64,000 nucleotides of DNA from assembly GCF_038396675.1 (NCBI RefSeq), contig NC_088928.1, forward strand, positions 58,104,501 to 58,168,500, in the 5' to 3' direction. The translations under genes and the position numbers were made by a program. How positions within the stretch are numbered: the stretch's first letter is position 1; each line of letters opens with the position of its first letter. This DNA comes from Hydra vulgaris (Eukaryota > Cnidaria > Hydrozoa > Anthoathecata > Hydridae). Positions 49,461 through 62,769 of the stretch are shown here, piece after piece. Below the pieces are notes generated by a model that was not told the origin of the DNA, did not search any database, and worked only from the letters and a program-made list of their open reading frames with translations.

Positions 49461-49532
49461 TAAAATTGATTAAAAAGTAAATTTTTCTATTTTTAAATTT
49501 GGTTTAATTAAATTCTTTTTAATGACTTACAG

Positions 49533-49975
49533 CTTCAAAGAAACATTATAAAGCATCGTTAAATTACTCGTGGGTAAAAGATTTTGAATGGATTCAGAAA
49601 AATTCAAATTCAACATTACCTGTGCAGGTAGTAGATGCACGAAATCGCAATAGGTTTTTAGGTATTAAAAATGATGGTAGTATTGACAAAGAAGGTGGCC
49701 ACATTCCTTCTTCTCTATCTATTCCTTTTGAAGGACTATTTGATAAAGTCAATAATAGTTTACTGGGAAAGGACTTAATAAATAAATATTTTGCAGATAA
49801 CTATGTTGATACAAGTAAAGATATTGTTGCTTCTTGCGGTTCGGCAGTTTCAGCTTGTATTTTATCTTTTGCGCTGCACCATTCATGTGATAGAAAAGTT
49901 CCAGTTTATGATGGTTCGTGGTCTGAATGGAAAGTTCGAGCTACTCCAGACTCATTGGTTCGAATAGTAAATTGA
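49533..49975 (+). CDS. MPST: 3-mercaptopyruvate sulfurtransferase, exon 2 (residues 170-316)
   Basis: The C-terminal exon carries the catalytic rhodanese domain. Two bases complete Ala170. QVVDARNRNRFLG corresponds to the substrate-binding arginine region, GGHIPSSLSIPF is the conserved GHIPG strand, and the active loop is CGSAVSA with catalytic Cys271. CGS(G/A)VTA-type loops mark mercaptopyruvate sulfurtransferase, against CRKGVTA in thiosulfate sulfurtransferase. VYDGSWSEW follows as in the family, and the protein ends RIVN. The acceptor gacttacag fixes the phase. No lesion is seen. Confidence 0.94.
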
Positions 49976-50158
49976 AGAAAAAATTTGTAACTTTTAATTT
50001 ATATTTACATATTATATTTACTTTTTACACATCTCTATATTTATTCAATAATATTATATTTCTTATTTTAAATTTAATATTGTCATTATTAATGCTTTAT
50101 ATCATTTTTTGTACTTTAATGTTTATTCATTGATGTTTTTTTTGTACTTTAATGTTAT

Positions 50159-50341
50159 ATCAATTCGTTTATGTTTGTTTGCTTGAATGTATGTAGCAAG
50201 TTCTTTGCAATAATTAAATATCAATTCGTTATGTTTTGTATGCTTGAATGTATGTAGCAAGTTCTTTGCAATAATTAAATATCAATTCGTTATGTTTTGT
50301 ATGCTTGAATGTATGTAGCAAGTTTTTTGCAATAATTAAAC
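50159..50341. repeat. three-copy tandem repeat, ~61-bp unit
   Basis: Units starting tatcaattcgtt and containing tgcttgaatgtatgtagcaa then gtt(c/t)tttgcaataatta repeat three times almost without change. It begins about 185 bp after the MPST stop, so it may lie in the 3' UTR. Confidence 0.95.
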
Positions 50342-50670
50342 AAATTTTTGGAAAATTATTTATAAAAAAACTCCATGGCAAAAACTGTTGTATTTTTAAC
50401 ACCACCAATCAAAGGGAGTTAGTTTCCATACATGCCATATTAGCCCAGGTTGCATTAATTATAAAAAAAAGGTAAATTGTCAAGGTAAAAAGCTATAAAA
50501 AAAGATAAACAGCCTAAATTTATAACAAAAACAGAAAATTAAAGAAACTAGAAAAAAACTTTTAGTACAAACAATAAACCTATCGTTTTTGTAAGTTGTA
50601 AAAAGTTTATTAGTTTTTATGACTTTAATATAATACAGCAATAACTTCAGTGACTCAAGAATGTGAAGCT

Positions 50671-50810
50671 TATGTGCAAAACAATGTGTAACGTATGTGC
50701 TAAACAATATGTAACTTATGTGCAAAACAATGTGTAACATGTGCGAAACAAGTGAAACGTGCAAAACAATGTGTAACTTATGCGCAAAACAATGCGTAAC
50801 TTTTGTGCAA
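50671..50810. repeat. minisatellite, ~21-bp unit
   Basis: Imperfect copies of tatgtgcaaaacaatgtgta ending ac, about six in all, with gcgaaacaagtg variants. Confidence 0.85.
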
Positions 50811-51457
50811 TAAGATACATATAAGACAGCTAATAACTTAACTCAATTTTCAACAACAAACAATAATTTCAATGTGCAACATAAGTTGCTGATTGGTTTG
50901 CACCATTCTTGAGAATAATACATACAATGTCTGCAATTGCGCACTGTGGGTGCAAAAATGAAGTTTTCTATGAAAAGTGTTTGAAATTGATGGTAAAAAA
51001 AATTATATGTTCATTTATTTCGTATCCTTGGAAGTAATTAACGTACATTGTTTATGCATTTTTCTTACCAGGGTTCTTATTTTTACGGGGATAATGAAAA
51101 GCAGTAGATCTTAGTCAGTGTAGGCACATCCGAGGTAGCCTCACTGTATTCTGTCAATAAATATTAAACCTTCAATGATGATACAAAAAAATTAATTTTC
51201 GCATTGTAAGCTAGTAAAGTAAACAAAATAATAAAACAAAAGTAAATTTAATATGAAAATAAACATTAATAACACAGACCAATAACTTTTTTTTCTTTGT
51301 ATTATCGAGCAAACAGTATATCGTGTAGCATTTCACGTTTATATTTCAAAAATGCAACCCATATTTAACCATCATATAAAGTTTGAAAGATATTTGGAAT
51401 CAAATCATTAGCATTTGGGGTAAAATCGTTGTCTTTAAAAAAAAACCAAAGCATTGT

Positions 51458-51460
<3 letters not shown>

Positions 51461-51504
<44 letters not shown>
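51461..51504. repeat. (TA)n left of long-TIR element
   Basis: A 44-bp (TA)n tract ending at the TA flanking the transposon at 51505. Confidence 0.97.
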
Positions 51505-51505
<1 letters not shown>

Positions 51506-52399
51506 GGGTGTTCAGAAAAAAAAATTTTAGAATTTGAAAAACCAAATCGTCTAGATTTGAAGCAAATATGTTTGAACTTACTCACAAAAAATTTCAGCGC
51601 CATTAAACCACTCTTTCCTTCCCCTCAAAGCACATGTTTGGAAAAAAAGGACCAAAAACGGATTACTTTAAGTGTCTTGAGGGCAAGGCTAGCATAAATA
51701 TTTATAATAAATTTTTTTTTTCAGGGTTTATATAAATATCTGTATTTTTGATTAAAAAAATATGGTTTTTTTCTTTCTTTTCAAAAAACAGTATAATTTA
51801 CATTTTAAATTGGCTAAATTACGTTTATTACGTGGTGCGGCGTTGTTTTTATAACCTTTTCAACAATTAAATTCAAACTTTGTTATTTAGATTTATAATA
51901 CAGTTTGCAAATGTATATATTCAAAATAAGAATAGAATTACTCATTTTATGTACGTTTATTATTTGTAATATTTTAATCAGAATAAAATAAAATGCTCCT
52001 TAAGTTATGATTACAATTTATTAACTTGTCTTCAAAAACTACAGTTTGCATTTTTTTACTTTTTTGCAAAATTTGGAGATTTTATTGCGAAAAATGTTCT
52101 TTATGTGCAGTATCAATGATATTCTGAAAAAATCAAACATATGCCAAAATACCTTACATCATCAGTAAATACGCGGTTATCAAGTGGTCTTAAAAAACAA
52201 ATCATTAACAATTAAGAAAAAAAGGTTTTTTCAAATTTACCGAAAATATTGATTTTGTAACATATCTGGTTTATGCTTATCACAATTCAACATTATTTAT
52301 TAAATTAAAAAAAAATTTTTTTTAATATTTAAAAAGATTTCGTAGAAGTTTCTTATAGTTTATCTAATTAATCTTTTTTGTTTGTTTTTTTTTTTTTCT

Positions 52400-52660
52400 T
52401 TGTTAAGGAGGAAAGACTATCAGATTATCTTTTTTTGGTAAGAATGGTGGAGCTTTTCCTAAAAATCCTGAAAGCAGAGTGAATTCTGTCAACTGATATC
52501 AATCTGTTCTGTTTTTCCTCGTCGTTGTTGTAACGATGGACATATTGCTACATCATGCCGACGGCACTTTCCAAATAGTCATTTACAACAAAAGACTATT
52601 GGCGTAATTTTTAAAAATTTTAAACGAAGACTGTGTATGCCAGTAATGCGGTGGAAGTAA
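52400..52660 (+). other. possible captured fragment with zinc-knuckle-like run
   Basis: A short plus-strand stretch reads IRLSFFGKNGG and, in another frame, RRCCNDGHIATSCRRHF, reminiscent of a CCHC knuckle missing its first cysteine. It is opposite in orientation to the transposase and bordered by T-rich runs. Too short for a firm call. Confidence 0.25.
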
Positions 52661-52832
52661 AAGCCAGTCTTTTATTCTTTCTTCACTTAAACCATTAAAA
52701 CTAAACATAAGGTAAAAAAACTCATCTACCAAAAGGGACTAAGCTTGGTGGATCTTTCTCAGTACTAGCATTTTTTCTATCTTCTTTCTGATGTCTTTCT
52801 TTTTTTTTTTGTTTTTTTTTAAAGTGTTCAGT

Positions 52833-54833
52833 CTAAGGTATTTTAAATGAAAGAGTTGCTGCTGCAATTTTTTGTTTTTTATGCGAAGGCAAATCCTCAT
52901 CCAATAGAGCTAGTGGAATCATAGTTGAGTCCAAGTGCCAAGTGTGCTTGTAAAGCGAACCAAGCACAACATCAACTGCTTTTGGATTCCACCAAATATT
53001 TCGAAATTGATGCATCTGACGGAAAGCTATAATATCTAAGTTAGGGGCCTTTGACATATTACTCAATTCTAAATACCACTTGGCATAAAAACGGACCACA
53101 AACTCCGCGATAAGTTTGATTTCTTTTACGAGATTTGTTTTTTTGAACAAAGTTAAGTTGAGAATTGCTTTAATTTAAGTTGCATTTTCAGATAGTATAT
53201 TACTTTAGCAAGAAAACGGGCATGATGGGTAGCTCCAGTTTTCCTGATTTTATAAACAGAAGGTGATAGATAAGCCATAACTAATTCAGCCAGCTCTCTT
53301 CTGTCTTCACGTTTATCTTCTCCTGCTATCCCCTTTCTTTCTATATATGCTTTGCAAAAGTTCAAAGTAATCTTCAGCAGCCTTTTCACTTATACTATCA
53401 CTCATCTCCTTTCAGTAAAACTTGTACAGATCACTTGGAGCATAACTAAAATTAGGATGCTCAAATAGGCTCTTAAATTTTTGAAATAATAAGTTTTCTG
53501 GTCCTGTAATCAACTCATATGTTGTATGTTTCCAAAAATGCACCATTCTTAATTCTGTTATGTGATGCCTGCATGCTAGTTTTTAAAAATATGTATTCAA
53601 ATTGTTGGATATCTTTATGATTGGACCATTTTTGATTCCGGTATTGCTTGCAGTTGTATCAAAACAAAGACATCCTACTTTTGATTCAAGTTTATATTCC
53701 TTTAATAGGTTCATAATACCTGTATATTGATCCTCACCAGAAGAGGAAATTAAAGGAGGAACACCTAGTAGGTGCGTCTCACCCTCAATGTTCACAAGAA
53801 TTGCCAGCCTGTCAATCTTGAACTTTTTTCTTACATTAATTTCATAAAGAGTTTTTCCATCAAAATGCATAACACATGGATAAGGAGAAGCTTCTATTGC
53901 ATTTTTTATATCCTCTTCTGTTAAGGTTGACATATTTTCATTTGCTAATTTCATCTTTCTAAAGGCTGTTGATTTACTGCAATGTATATCTGTACGTTCA
54001 ACACCAGCTTCAGTTAAAATGGCACTTGTCACTTTTTGCAAAACATTTGGCAAAACATCACTTAACGTAGCCATTAGGGGAACGTTCCCGGCATACACAT
54101 CTGTTGGAATTTCTGCAGCTACTGTACAGTTAGATTGAGATGGTTCTTTTTGATAATAGTTACTAGGCTCAAAATCAGAATCATAAGATGAATCAGAATT
54201 TGATAATTAGATTTTGTTGATTGCACATTCTTCGTTCTATTTTTCTTTCTGTTACTCTCTGCTGTCTACAAGCATAAAATAATATTAATTATAACTAAAT
54301 GTTTTATAAGAAAAATATCACTTAATACTTTTAATTTTTAAGTTTTACCTTTCTACAAAATTTCTTATTCTCTGGTCAAGAATAAACTTTCTTTCTCCTT
54401 CCTGATTTTCCTAAAACATCAAGTCTTCGAGCTTATACTTGTCAGATCTTTTTTTGTCGGTCCTAATAATATTCTTCAAATCTGACTTGCCTACCCAAAA
54501 AACCTTTTTTAAGTAATTCTCAAAGTTTTTCTGATTTGTTAAATCTTTAGGAGAGCCTCTTTTTTTGTTTTTTTAAATAAGAATACTGCTTGTCAAGTTT
54601 AATAAGATTTTTTAATAGTTGAGTGTCACTTTCAACTTCAAACCCTGCATTTATTCAGGGTTTCTTACCTTAGCTAAAACATAGTTACAATCCAAATTTT
54701 TACATCTTCCAAAATTTTTACGAAGCGAGCACGTAACCAAGCTGATTTTTTTGGTGGTTTTAGGCAGTATAGATTGCATGTATGCTAGATGTTGTATATC
54801 CATGTCTGTTGGAAGTTGAATATCTAAATGCAT
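52833..54833 (-). pseudogene. transposase-like gene of the long-TIR element
   Basis: Minus-strand frames in order: 54651-54833 (start MHLDIQLPTDMDIQHLAYMQ, with a CKNLDC pair near its end), 53583-54098, 53153-53389 and 52833-53150. The core has SKSTAFRK, then MHFDGKTL (candidate first catalytic Asp), LLGVPPL, and CLCFDTTASNTG (candidate second Asp). After a frame change come a LACRHHITEL block and GATHHARFLAKVIYYLKM. I recall the same order in proteins usually left as uncharacterised in cnidarian and arthropod genomes. The D-D-H layout suggests an RNase H-fold transposase. At least three frame breaks; the middle part 54100-54650 is poorly readable and may contain an intron. Confidence 0.65.
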
Positions 54834-55755
54834 ACTTGTTTTTGTTAATTATATTTTATTGAGATAATTTAGATCACTCTCTCTCTCTCTCTTAAATATA
54901 TAATATACATTAAATTGTTCACAAGCTAGTAATTATCTGTAACTTCAGGTTTAGCTGCTTTAATAATAAACTTCTTTTTTTTTATTAGATCTTGACTTAA
55001 ATTTGTTTTCAAACTTGCACTTTTCGTTTCCTTTATACATATTTATCGTAAAGTTTAGTATTTATCATTATCATTAATCTAAATAACCAAGAATGTATTT
55101 GTAAATATTATAAAAGCCGGAAAAATACTTATTGCATTATTTAAATATTTGCTATATTTTATATAGCTTTATTTCACTTGTTAAATGATATATACAACAC
55201 ATTTTATCTTAATTTTTTTTTCATATCGCTACTTATAAAATTAAAAATATTCTAGTTATAAGTTAAGAACATCTTTTGTTTGGTAATGGTATTAAACGTA
55301 CATAAAATGAGTAATTCTATTCTTATTTTGAATATATACATTTGCAAACTGTATTATAAATCTAAATAACAAAGTTTGAATTTAATTGTTGAAAAGGTTA
55401 TAAAAACAACGCCGCACCACGTAATAAACGTTTTTTAGCCAATTTAAAATGTAAATTATACTGTTTTTTGAAAAGAAAGAAAAAAACCATATTTTTTTAA
55501 TCAAAAATACATATATTTATATAAACCCTGAAAAAAAAATTTATTATAAATATTTATGCTAGCCTTGCCCTCAAGACACTTAAAGTAATCCGTTTTTGGT
55601 CATTTTTGGGTCCTTTTTTTCCAAACATGTGCTTTGAGGGCAAGGAAAGAGTGGTTTAATGGCGCTGAAATTTTTTGTGAGTAAGTTCAAACATATTTGC
55701 TGCAAATCTAGACGGTTTGGTTTTTCAAATTCTAAAATTTTTTTTCTGAACACCC

Positions 55756-56564
<809 letters not shown>

Positions 56565-57109
56565 ATATGGAGCAAAAGCTTTAGACAAAGAAGACATAAG
56601 CAAAGTTAAAGTAGACGACAAAAAGACTATTGAAAAAGTTATTAACAAATTGCAAGTTAAAGTAAGCATACAAAGTATTATATTAAGTTAAGATCAAACA
56701 GTGATAAACAAGCCCCGTTTTTAGTTATACTAAAAGATAAATTCAATAAAAAAAAAGAAATTCAATATTAAAAAAAGCAAAAGAATTACGTGACTCAAAA
56801 GAGTATGAAAAAGTTTTTAACAATCCAGACTTAACAGAAACAGAAAGATATAAATCCAAGTTTTTAAGGCAAGAATGAAGAGAAAAAAATAATGAAAACA
56901 AAGAGAGAGAGAAGATTTTTATTATGGTATCCAAAAAGACAAAGTGATAAAAATAAGATGACAGCAACGAAAAAACGTTAAAAACCCAATTAACTCACCA
57001 AACAATGATTCAGCTTAAATAAATTTAATTTTTAATATAAACAGTGAGATGGTTTAATCTCAAAGTAAATTGAATATCATAAGCGTTCAAACACCTCATA
57101 ATTTGAGTA

Positions 57110-57770
57110 TTTCAAGTAAACCCAGTTATTTAAAATGTTTATACACAAATACAACATCGCTAGAAAGAGACAAATTAAATGAACTTGTTGTTGAAATAAA
57201 AGTAAAAAAGCCAGAACTTATTTTTATAACAGAAACATAGTGGAATAATTTATCAATAACAAATGTACCAGGTTATAATCTTTACAGAAGAGATCGTGAG
57301 AAAAGCAGAGGAGGTGGTGTTTGCATATTTACTTCAGATAAAATAAGCGCTTTTGAAATAAAAGACAATGTGCTCAATAACAAATAAGTTGAACAAATAT
57401 GGTGTTCTATTAAAGTAAGTGGTGAATTCATTTTATGTGGTTGTATATACAGACCAGGAAACAAAGATTTTGAAAACTGTCGTCTTTTAACTAATTCTAT
57501 CAAGAGAAGATATGAATATTTTATTAAGAACAAAAAATACACTAATGTCTTGATTTGTGGCAATTTTAATTTTCCATCTTTAAATTGCAAATGGAACAAC
57601 GAGTACCAAAGTGTTAGTGTTGAACCGAAAGAGTCTTTATTTATCAATTGTATTTAAGGAACTTATTTAACGCAACATGTTATAAAACCAACATTACAGC
57701 TAAAATTAAATGATTATACAAATATTCTAGATCTAATTTTAACAGCAAAACCCATTTCAAATATCAGATT
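57110..57770 (+). pseudogene. AP-type endonuclease of CR1/L2-type LINE
   Basis: Readable with two internal stops (after ITET and after LNNK). The metal-binding GDFN motif reads GNFN (57560 region), so a key Asp is lost. RRDREKSRGGGVCIF is the conserved loop. Confidence 0.75.
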
Positions 57771-58466
57771 TAGTTCACACTGAGCCTTTAGGTGACACCC
57801 AAAGAGGTCATCAAGTTCTGAATTTTAATTTCAACACCATGCCAAATGATCAAATGGATATAGAAAATTCAATCGAAACTACAAAGCTACTATTTAGAAT
57901 AGGAAATTATAAAAAATTCACAGAGTATTTGAATAACCACAATTGGAATTCAAAATTTAGACGTCAATCCGAGTTATTTAAAGATTATTAATATTTACGA
58001 AAAGGGTTGCGATGAATGTATACCTAAACTTAAATCGAACAAAATAAATTTCAGAAGCAATAAAAGATCTTTATGGATGAATGCACAACCTAAGCACAAA
58101 ATAAGACTGAAGAGAAACCTTTGGTATTGTTACAAAATATCAGATTTTAAAAATAAAGAACTAAATCAAGAATATAAAGAAAAAAAAAAAGAAAAAAATC
58201 TAGTTAAAAGTAGCATAAAAGCATACGAAAAGAAAATTGAAGTAGAATCAAAACAAAACCCAAAACAAATTTATGCCTAAATCAATAGTAAATTTAAAGT
58301 TAAGTACCACATCAGGTCACTTATTACCGATAAAAACGAGTTATCTAATGATGTACAGTTTATTGCAAACTATTTAAACAGGTTCTTCTGTTCTGTATTT
58401 ACAGATGAAAATCCTAAAGTTATTCCATCATGTGAAAGTGTAACAAATTCAATTTGTCCGATTCCT

Positions 58467-59200
58467 TTGTTCAGTGAAACTGATATAGCAAACATATTAT
58501 CTAAACTTAATGTAAACATATCTCCAGGAAGTGACAAAGTTCACCCATTAGTCCTAAATAATTGTGCAGAAAATTTTAGCAAACCGTTATGCATTATTTT
58601 CAACCGATCGCTAGAATTGGGAACACTACCAGAACTTTGGCTCGTAGCAAACATTACACCGTTGTTTAAAAAAGGAGATCACTTAAAGGCTGACAACTAC
58701 AGACCAATCTCTTTAACCTCAATAGTATGCAAGCTAATGGAAAATTTTGTCAGAGATACAATAATGAACACCTTGTTGATAACAATTTAATAACCAAAGA
58801 CCAACATGATTTTATAAAAACAAAAAGCTGCATTACAAACCTGCTAGAAACATAGATATGCTTACTGATCTTAAAGAAAAGATATCTATGATGATATTGC
58901 CATTTTAGATTTCGCAAAAGCTTTTGACTCTGTTGCACATAGAAGATTATTTCTCAAATTAGAGTCAATCGGTATAATGGGGTTATTAATTAACTGGTGT
59001 GTGTCAATTTTGAATAGCAGAAAACAAAGGAAAATATGTATCAGAATGGAAAACTATAAAAAGTGTAGTACCGCAAGGATTAACTCTTGGTCCTTAAATT
59101 TTTGTAATTTTTATCAATGACTTAACACAGGGTTTAAATAACAAAGCTAAATTATATGCAGATGACACAAAAGTTATTACACATAGGTCATGATAACCTA
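58467..59200 (+). pseudogene. reverse transcriptase of CR1/L2-type LINE
   Basis: The open frame 58467-58790 contains SPGSDKVHPLVLNNC and NYRPISLTS. After a frameshift near 58785 come DFAKAFDSVAHRRLFLKL and, after further breaks, LYADDTKV at about 59150. Confidence 0.85.
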
Positions 59201-59880
59201 AAAAATAAATACACACTAAAATGCAATACTGAAGAGTTAGGAACCTCTAGAAAAAATCTTAAAGAGATATCGTTAAAACGAGACTTAGGTGTATATATTT
59301 CAAGTGATTTAAAATAAGAGCATCTTATTGAGTCTGTTGTTGACAAAGCTAATAGTAAGTTAGGGTTAATAAAACTATATCAACAAAAATATTATGAAAC
59401 TAGTATACATATCACTCGTGCGACCTCACTTAGAGTATACATGTCAAATATGGAACCCATACTACGCTAAAGATATTAATCTTATAGAAAGAGTCTAAAA
59501 ACGAGCAACTAAAATTTGTTTCCCAAAAGGTATTAGCTATGAACAAAGGTTACAAAATATAGAACCTTTGAAATCGGTTGATAGAAGGTTGTGAGACAAT
59601 CACACTCAGATGCTTAGATTTCAAAACAATATAGATAAAATAAACTGGCATAACGAACCTGAAAGAATAACTAATACTACGAGAGGGCATGATCAAAAAC
59701 TAAGAAGACAATATGTAAGAAACTCACTATCTAGGCATAATTTCTTCACCAACCGTGTTGTAGAAGCTTGGGATATTATAGATCAAGATGTTATTAATGC
59801 AACTTCTGTAAATGATTTTAAAAACAAACTAAAACGCTTTAATGAAAAACGACTGTTATAGTCTAATATCTACTGTCGTT

Positions 59881-62165
59881 AGACTCATTTTTCTTGGTAA
59901 AACAAGAAAACAGCATTTAATTTATACTATATTATATCTTTACAACTTGACGTGATGATGAAGGATCATAGGGGCAGGATATTTTGATGTTTCAGATAGG
60001 ACACTTTCACGCGTTGTGCAAAAGCCCTAAAATGCCCCCCCCCCCTTCTTCCTGCTCTTTGTTAAGGCACTAATCTAGTAAAATTTTTAACTTTATCATC
60101 TTAAACTAGTTTAAATTTATCGACAGATAAGTAAATTAACAAAAGTTATGACCATGTAAAATTTACCACCCCCTCTTTTTTTTGAAGGGGGTTCATGATT
60201 GCCAATACAGACAAAATATTTTCGATATAAATATGATGTCAATATGATATTATCTTAATGTTTTCTTATATTATCTTAATATTATCTTATCTTATATTAA
60301 TTCGATATCAATACGATATCAATATGATGATCTCAAACAGTCATCTACTTTTACTCCAGCTAAAAGCGGTGGAGCACAAAACGTCACCAACGAAAACAAA
60401 GAGTAAAAAGGCTTCATAATCACTAGCTGATAATAAATTTTTTTTTTCAAAATAATTTATTCTTTGAAAAAAAAATTCAATTTTGATAAAATACTCTGTT
60501 TTAAACTAATAAGTTGAAAAAAAATCCAGAAAATATTTTTGAGCGGTTTTGTTATATAAATTGTGTTTCGGTAAGTTCACATCTTTTACTAAGTCATTTA
60601 GTTCTTTGATTGCATTGCTGAGGCTACATCTGTAGTCTAGATCCAAGCTAGCATTTAAATAGCGCCCTAATTTCCTTTGAACACTAAAATATTCCTTTAT
60701 TGGGTCTTAAAAAAATTTATTTGCAAGCTTATGATACCTAACAAAAACTTTAAATCCTCTACTACTGAACTATTAGTTAAGCTTTAACTGGTATAATGTA
60801 AAGAAAACATTTTGGCTTCAGCTTCAAAAGAATATTTACCACTTAGTTTACTCTTTTATTAAAAGCTCATTTCCAATTTTTAAAATCTTACACAAGCGGC
60901 TTAAATAGAAATAAATTCAAGATTCCTATTTATTCTTTGTATTTTTTCAAAGAAATTATAAGTTAAATTTTTACAAAATTTAGATGTCTCATATGTTTTG
61001 CAATTCCAAATGTTTTCAAAACAAACTTTTTATTTGATTTGAATTTTGAGCCGTCAGTTTGGCAGTAATAGTAGAGTAAGAATTTATTTGTATGTGTTTG
61101 TTAGTTAATTTAAGTTTTAAACCATTGTCTATATCTTTATAATACCACAATTTGTTACCTAAAACTGTAAAATTGTGTCAAACAGATTTTCTTTATTTAC
61201 TTATGGCGCCAGTTGTAGATTTTTGTTAATAAATTAAATTATCTTGGTCACATAAATAAAAATGATTCAAATGGTGATGCAGATGTAAAAGGCTAAATGA
61301 TTTTTACAGCTTTTGAGACGCAGTGTATCCATGTGACGAAGTTGTCTTGACGCAGTGTATCCAGGTGACCCACGAAGTTGTCCGGTTAAGTAAACATGAA
61401 AGTGGTGATTCTCAGAACAGATTATAGTTTGTAAAGCCGTCAACAGAGATGATAAAAGGATAGATATTTAATATATTATATATATAATATATAATATGAT
61501 AATAGTGAAGTATGAAATATAAAAATATATAATTGAAGCAATATATAATTTATATAAATTGTGACTGTGTTTAATTATATAATAAAAGTTGTAGAACCTG
61601 TTTTATTATAAAAAAATTTTACTTTGCCAATCTTCTTAAAGATCATTTTTGCTTTTCTTATTTTCCCCCTAATAATTAAGTGGTTAGCGACAGAGATGTA
61701 AGTCCTGTGACTAAAGTCTTGTTCTCAAGACGTCTCGAGACTTATATTCAACAATCTTGGTCTTGAACTTGGATCTTAAAGTCTTTGTCTTGAAAACTAT
61801 GAGTCTTGGTCTTGATCTCCAATCTTTCTATGTACTTGTACTAAAATATCAGCAGAATGGATAGGTTAGTAATTAATAATAAATCGTTGATTACCATAAC
61901 TTTCCGCCCTCAAAAAGATTTGTACCTTTAAAGACTTGAACTCTATTTCTTTGGTAGATTGGCAAAATATAAGTTGTAAAACAAGTAATACATGGTTATC
62001 TTTTTTAACTTTAGTATGTGGCTTCTAGCCTATTATGTCTGCTATATGAGTGCTACTCTTAGTTTGATTAGTGTGATGGTCTTTTTTACTGGTATATTTT
62101 GTTTTTGACATTACAAAAAATCTGGTAATTTTTTGCTATTATTAAAGAAATCTTTTGTAAACTGG
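59881..62165. other. 2.3 kb without recognised genes
   Basis: AT-rich with a poly-C run near 60038-60050, a short gatatcaatat tandem (60225-60335), a 35-bp tandem duplication of gacgcagtgtatccatgtga (61317-61383), and a stretch rich in gtcttg repeats (61690-61830). No exon or transposon frame supported. Confidence 0.5.
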
Positions 62166-62168
62166 GTT

Positions 62169-62224
62169 CCTGTTCATTTAGCAAAATCTTGATTTTGCTA
62201 AATGAACAGGAACCCAGAAGCAGA
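62169..62224. repeat. perfect palindrome, 27-bp arms
   Basis: The arm starting ctgggttcctgttcatttag and its exact complement are separated by only tt. Confidence 0.95.
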
Positions 62225-62608
62225 ACATTTTTCAGACAAAGGCTCTTTTAGAATAATTTTCAGACAATGAGGTGAGGAAGATTATAATGTTAGCAGTTTT
62301 GAGCTGTTATCTAAAACAAACGTTAATCTAATAGTTAGACATATATACAATGGCAACAATATATAGCACACTTCAAAGACCAGTTGGTTTTACTTTTTGA
62401 TACCTAACTTTATGTTTTTATAGCAATTATAGCTACTTTTTATAGCCTCAACAATGTTTACCTTTATGAATGGAACTACTCATTGGACATTTATATCTGT
62501 CGAAATTGCTTGTTTTGATCATTTTAGTGGTCACAAGGTCACGTTTACCTTTTTTGCGGTCATTTTAATTAAAATTGTCAGGAAAATGTTCTGGTTTTGA
62601 GAAAACAT

Positions 62609-62638
62609 AAATGTGTGCTATTTAAATAGCACACATTT
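62609..62638. repeat. perfect 30-bp palindrome
   Basis: aaatgtgtgctattt is immediately followed by its own reverse complement, no loop. Confidence 0.97.
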
Positions 62639-62769
62639 ACATTTTTTTTTAAAAAAACGTTCTTCTTTAATATCAAAAGAAAATCATTCTATTCAATAAT
62701 TAAGAATATTCTTGTAATTCATTTATCAAAATCCATGATAATAATTTATTTAATGATACTGGTTCATTA

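Larger units (their letters stand above)
44442..49532 (+). other. MPST intron 1 (5.1 kb)
   Basis: A gtatgt donor and gacttacag acceptor bound this intron. It holds several (TA)n tracts, a minisatellite, a SINE fragment, a pogo/Tigger-type element and a MITE. The stretches 44442-44957 and 46541-47407 show no identifiable feature. Confidence 0.85.
49976..51459. other. 3' flank of MPST gene
   Basis: AT-rich flank containing two tandem arrays (50159-50341 and 50671-50810). No AATAAA close to the stop. No coding sequence seen. Confidence 0.5.
56565..59880 (+). mobile_element. CR1/L2-type LINE, nearly full length, decayed
   Basis: Plus-strand non-LTR retrotransposon of about 3.3 kb. An ORF1-like Lys/Glu-rich start (56565-57000) is followed by an AP endonuclease (ELIFITET, GYNLYRRDR, RGGGVCIF, CIYRPGN, and NFNFPSLN where GDFN is expected). 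The RT includes KADNYRPISLTS, DFAKAFDSVAH and LYADDTK (catalytic DD kept). The C-terminal segment (59610-59861) ends VVEAWDIIDQDVINATSVND plus FKNKL, typical of CR1/L2. Many stops and frameshifts. It is a different lineage from the jockey-like copies. Confidence 0.88.

Noticed and set aside
57282..57647. 121-codon minus-strand frame
   Set aside because: Antisense shadow of the CR1/L2 endonuclease.
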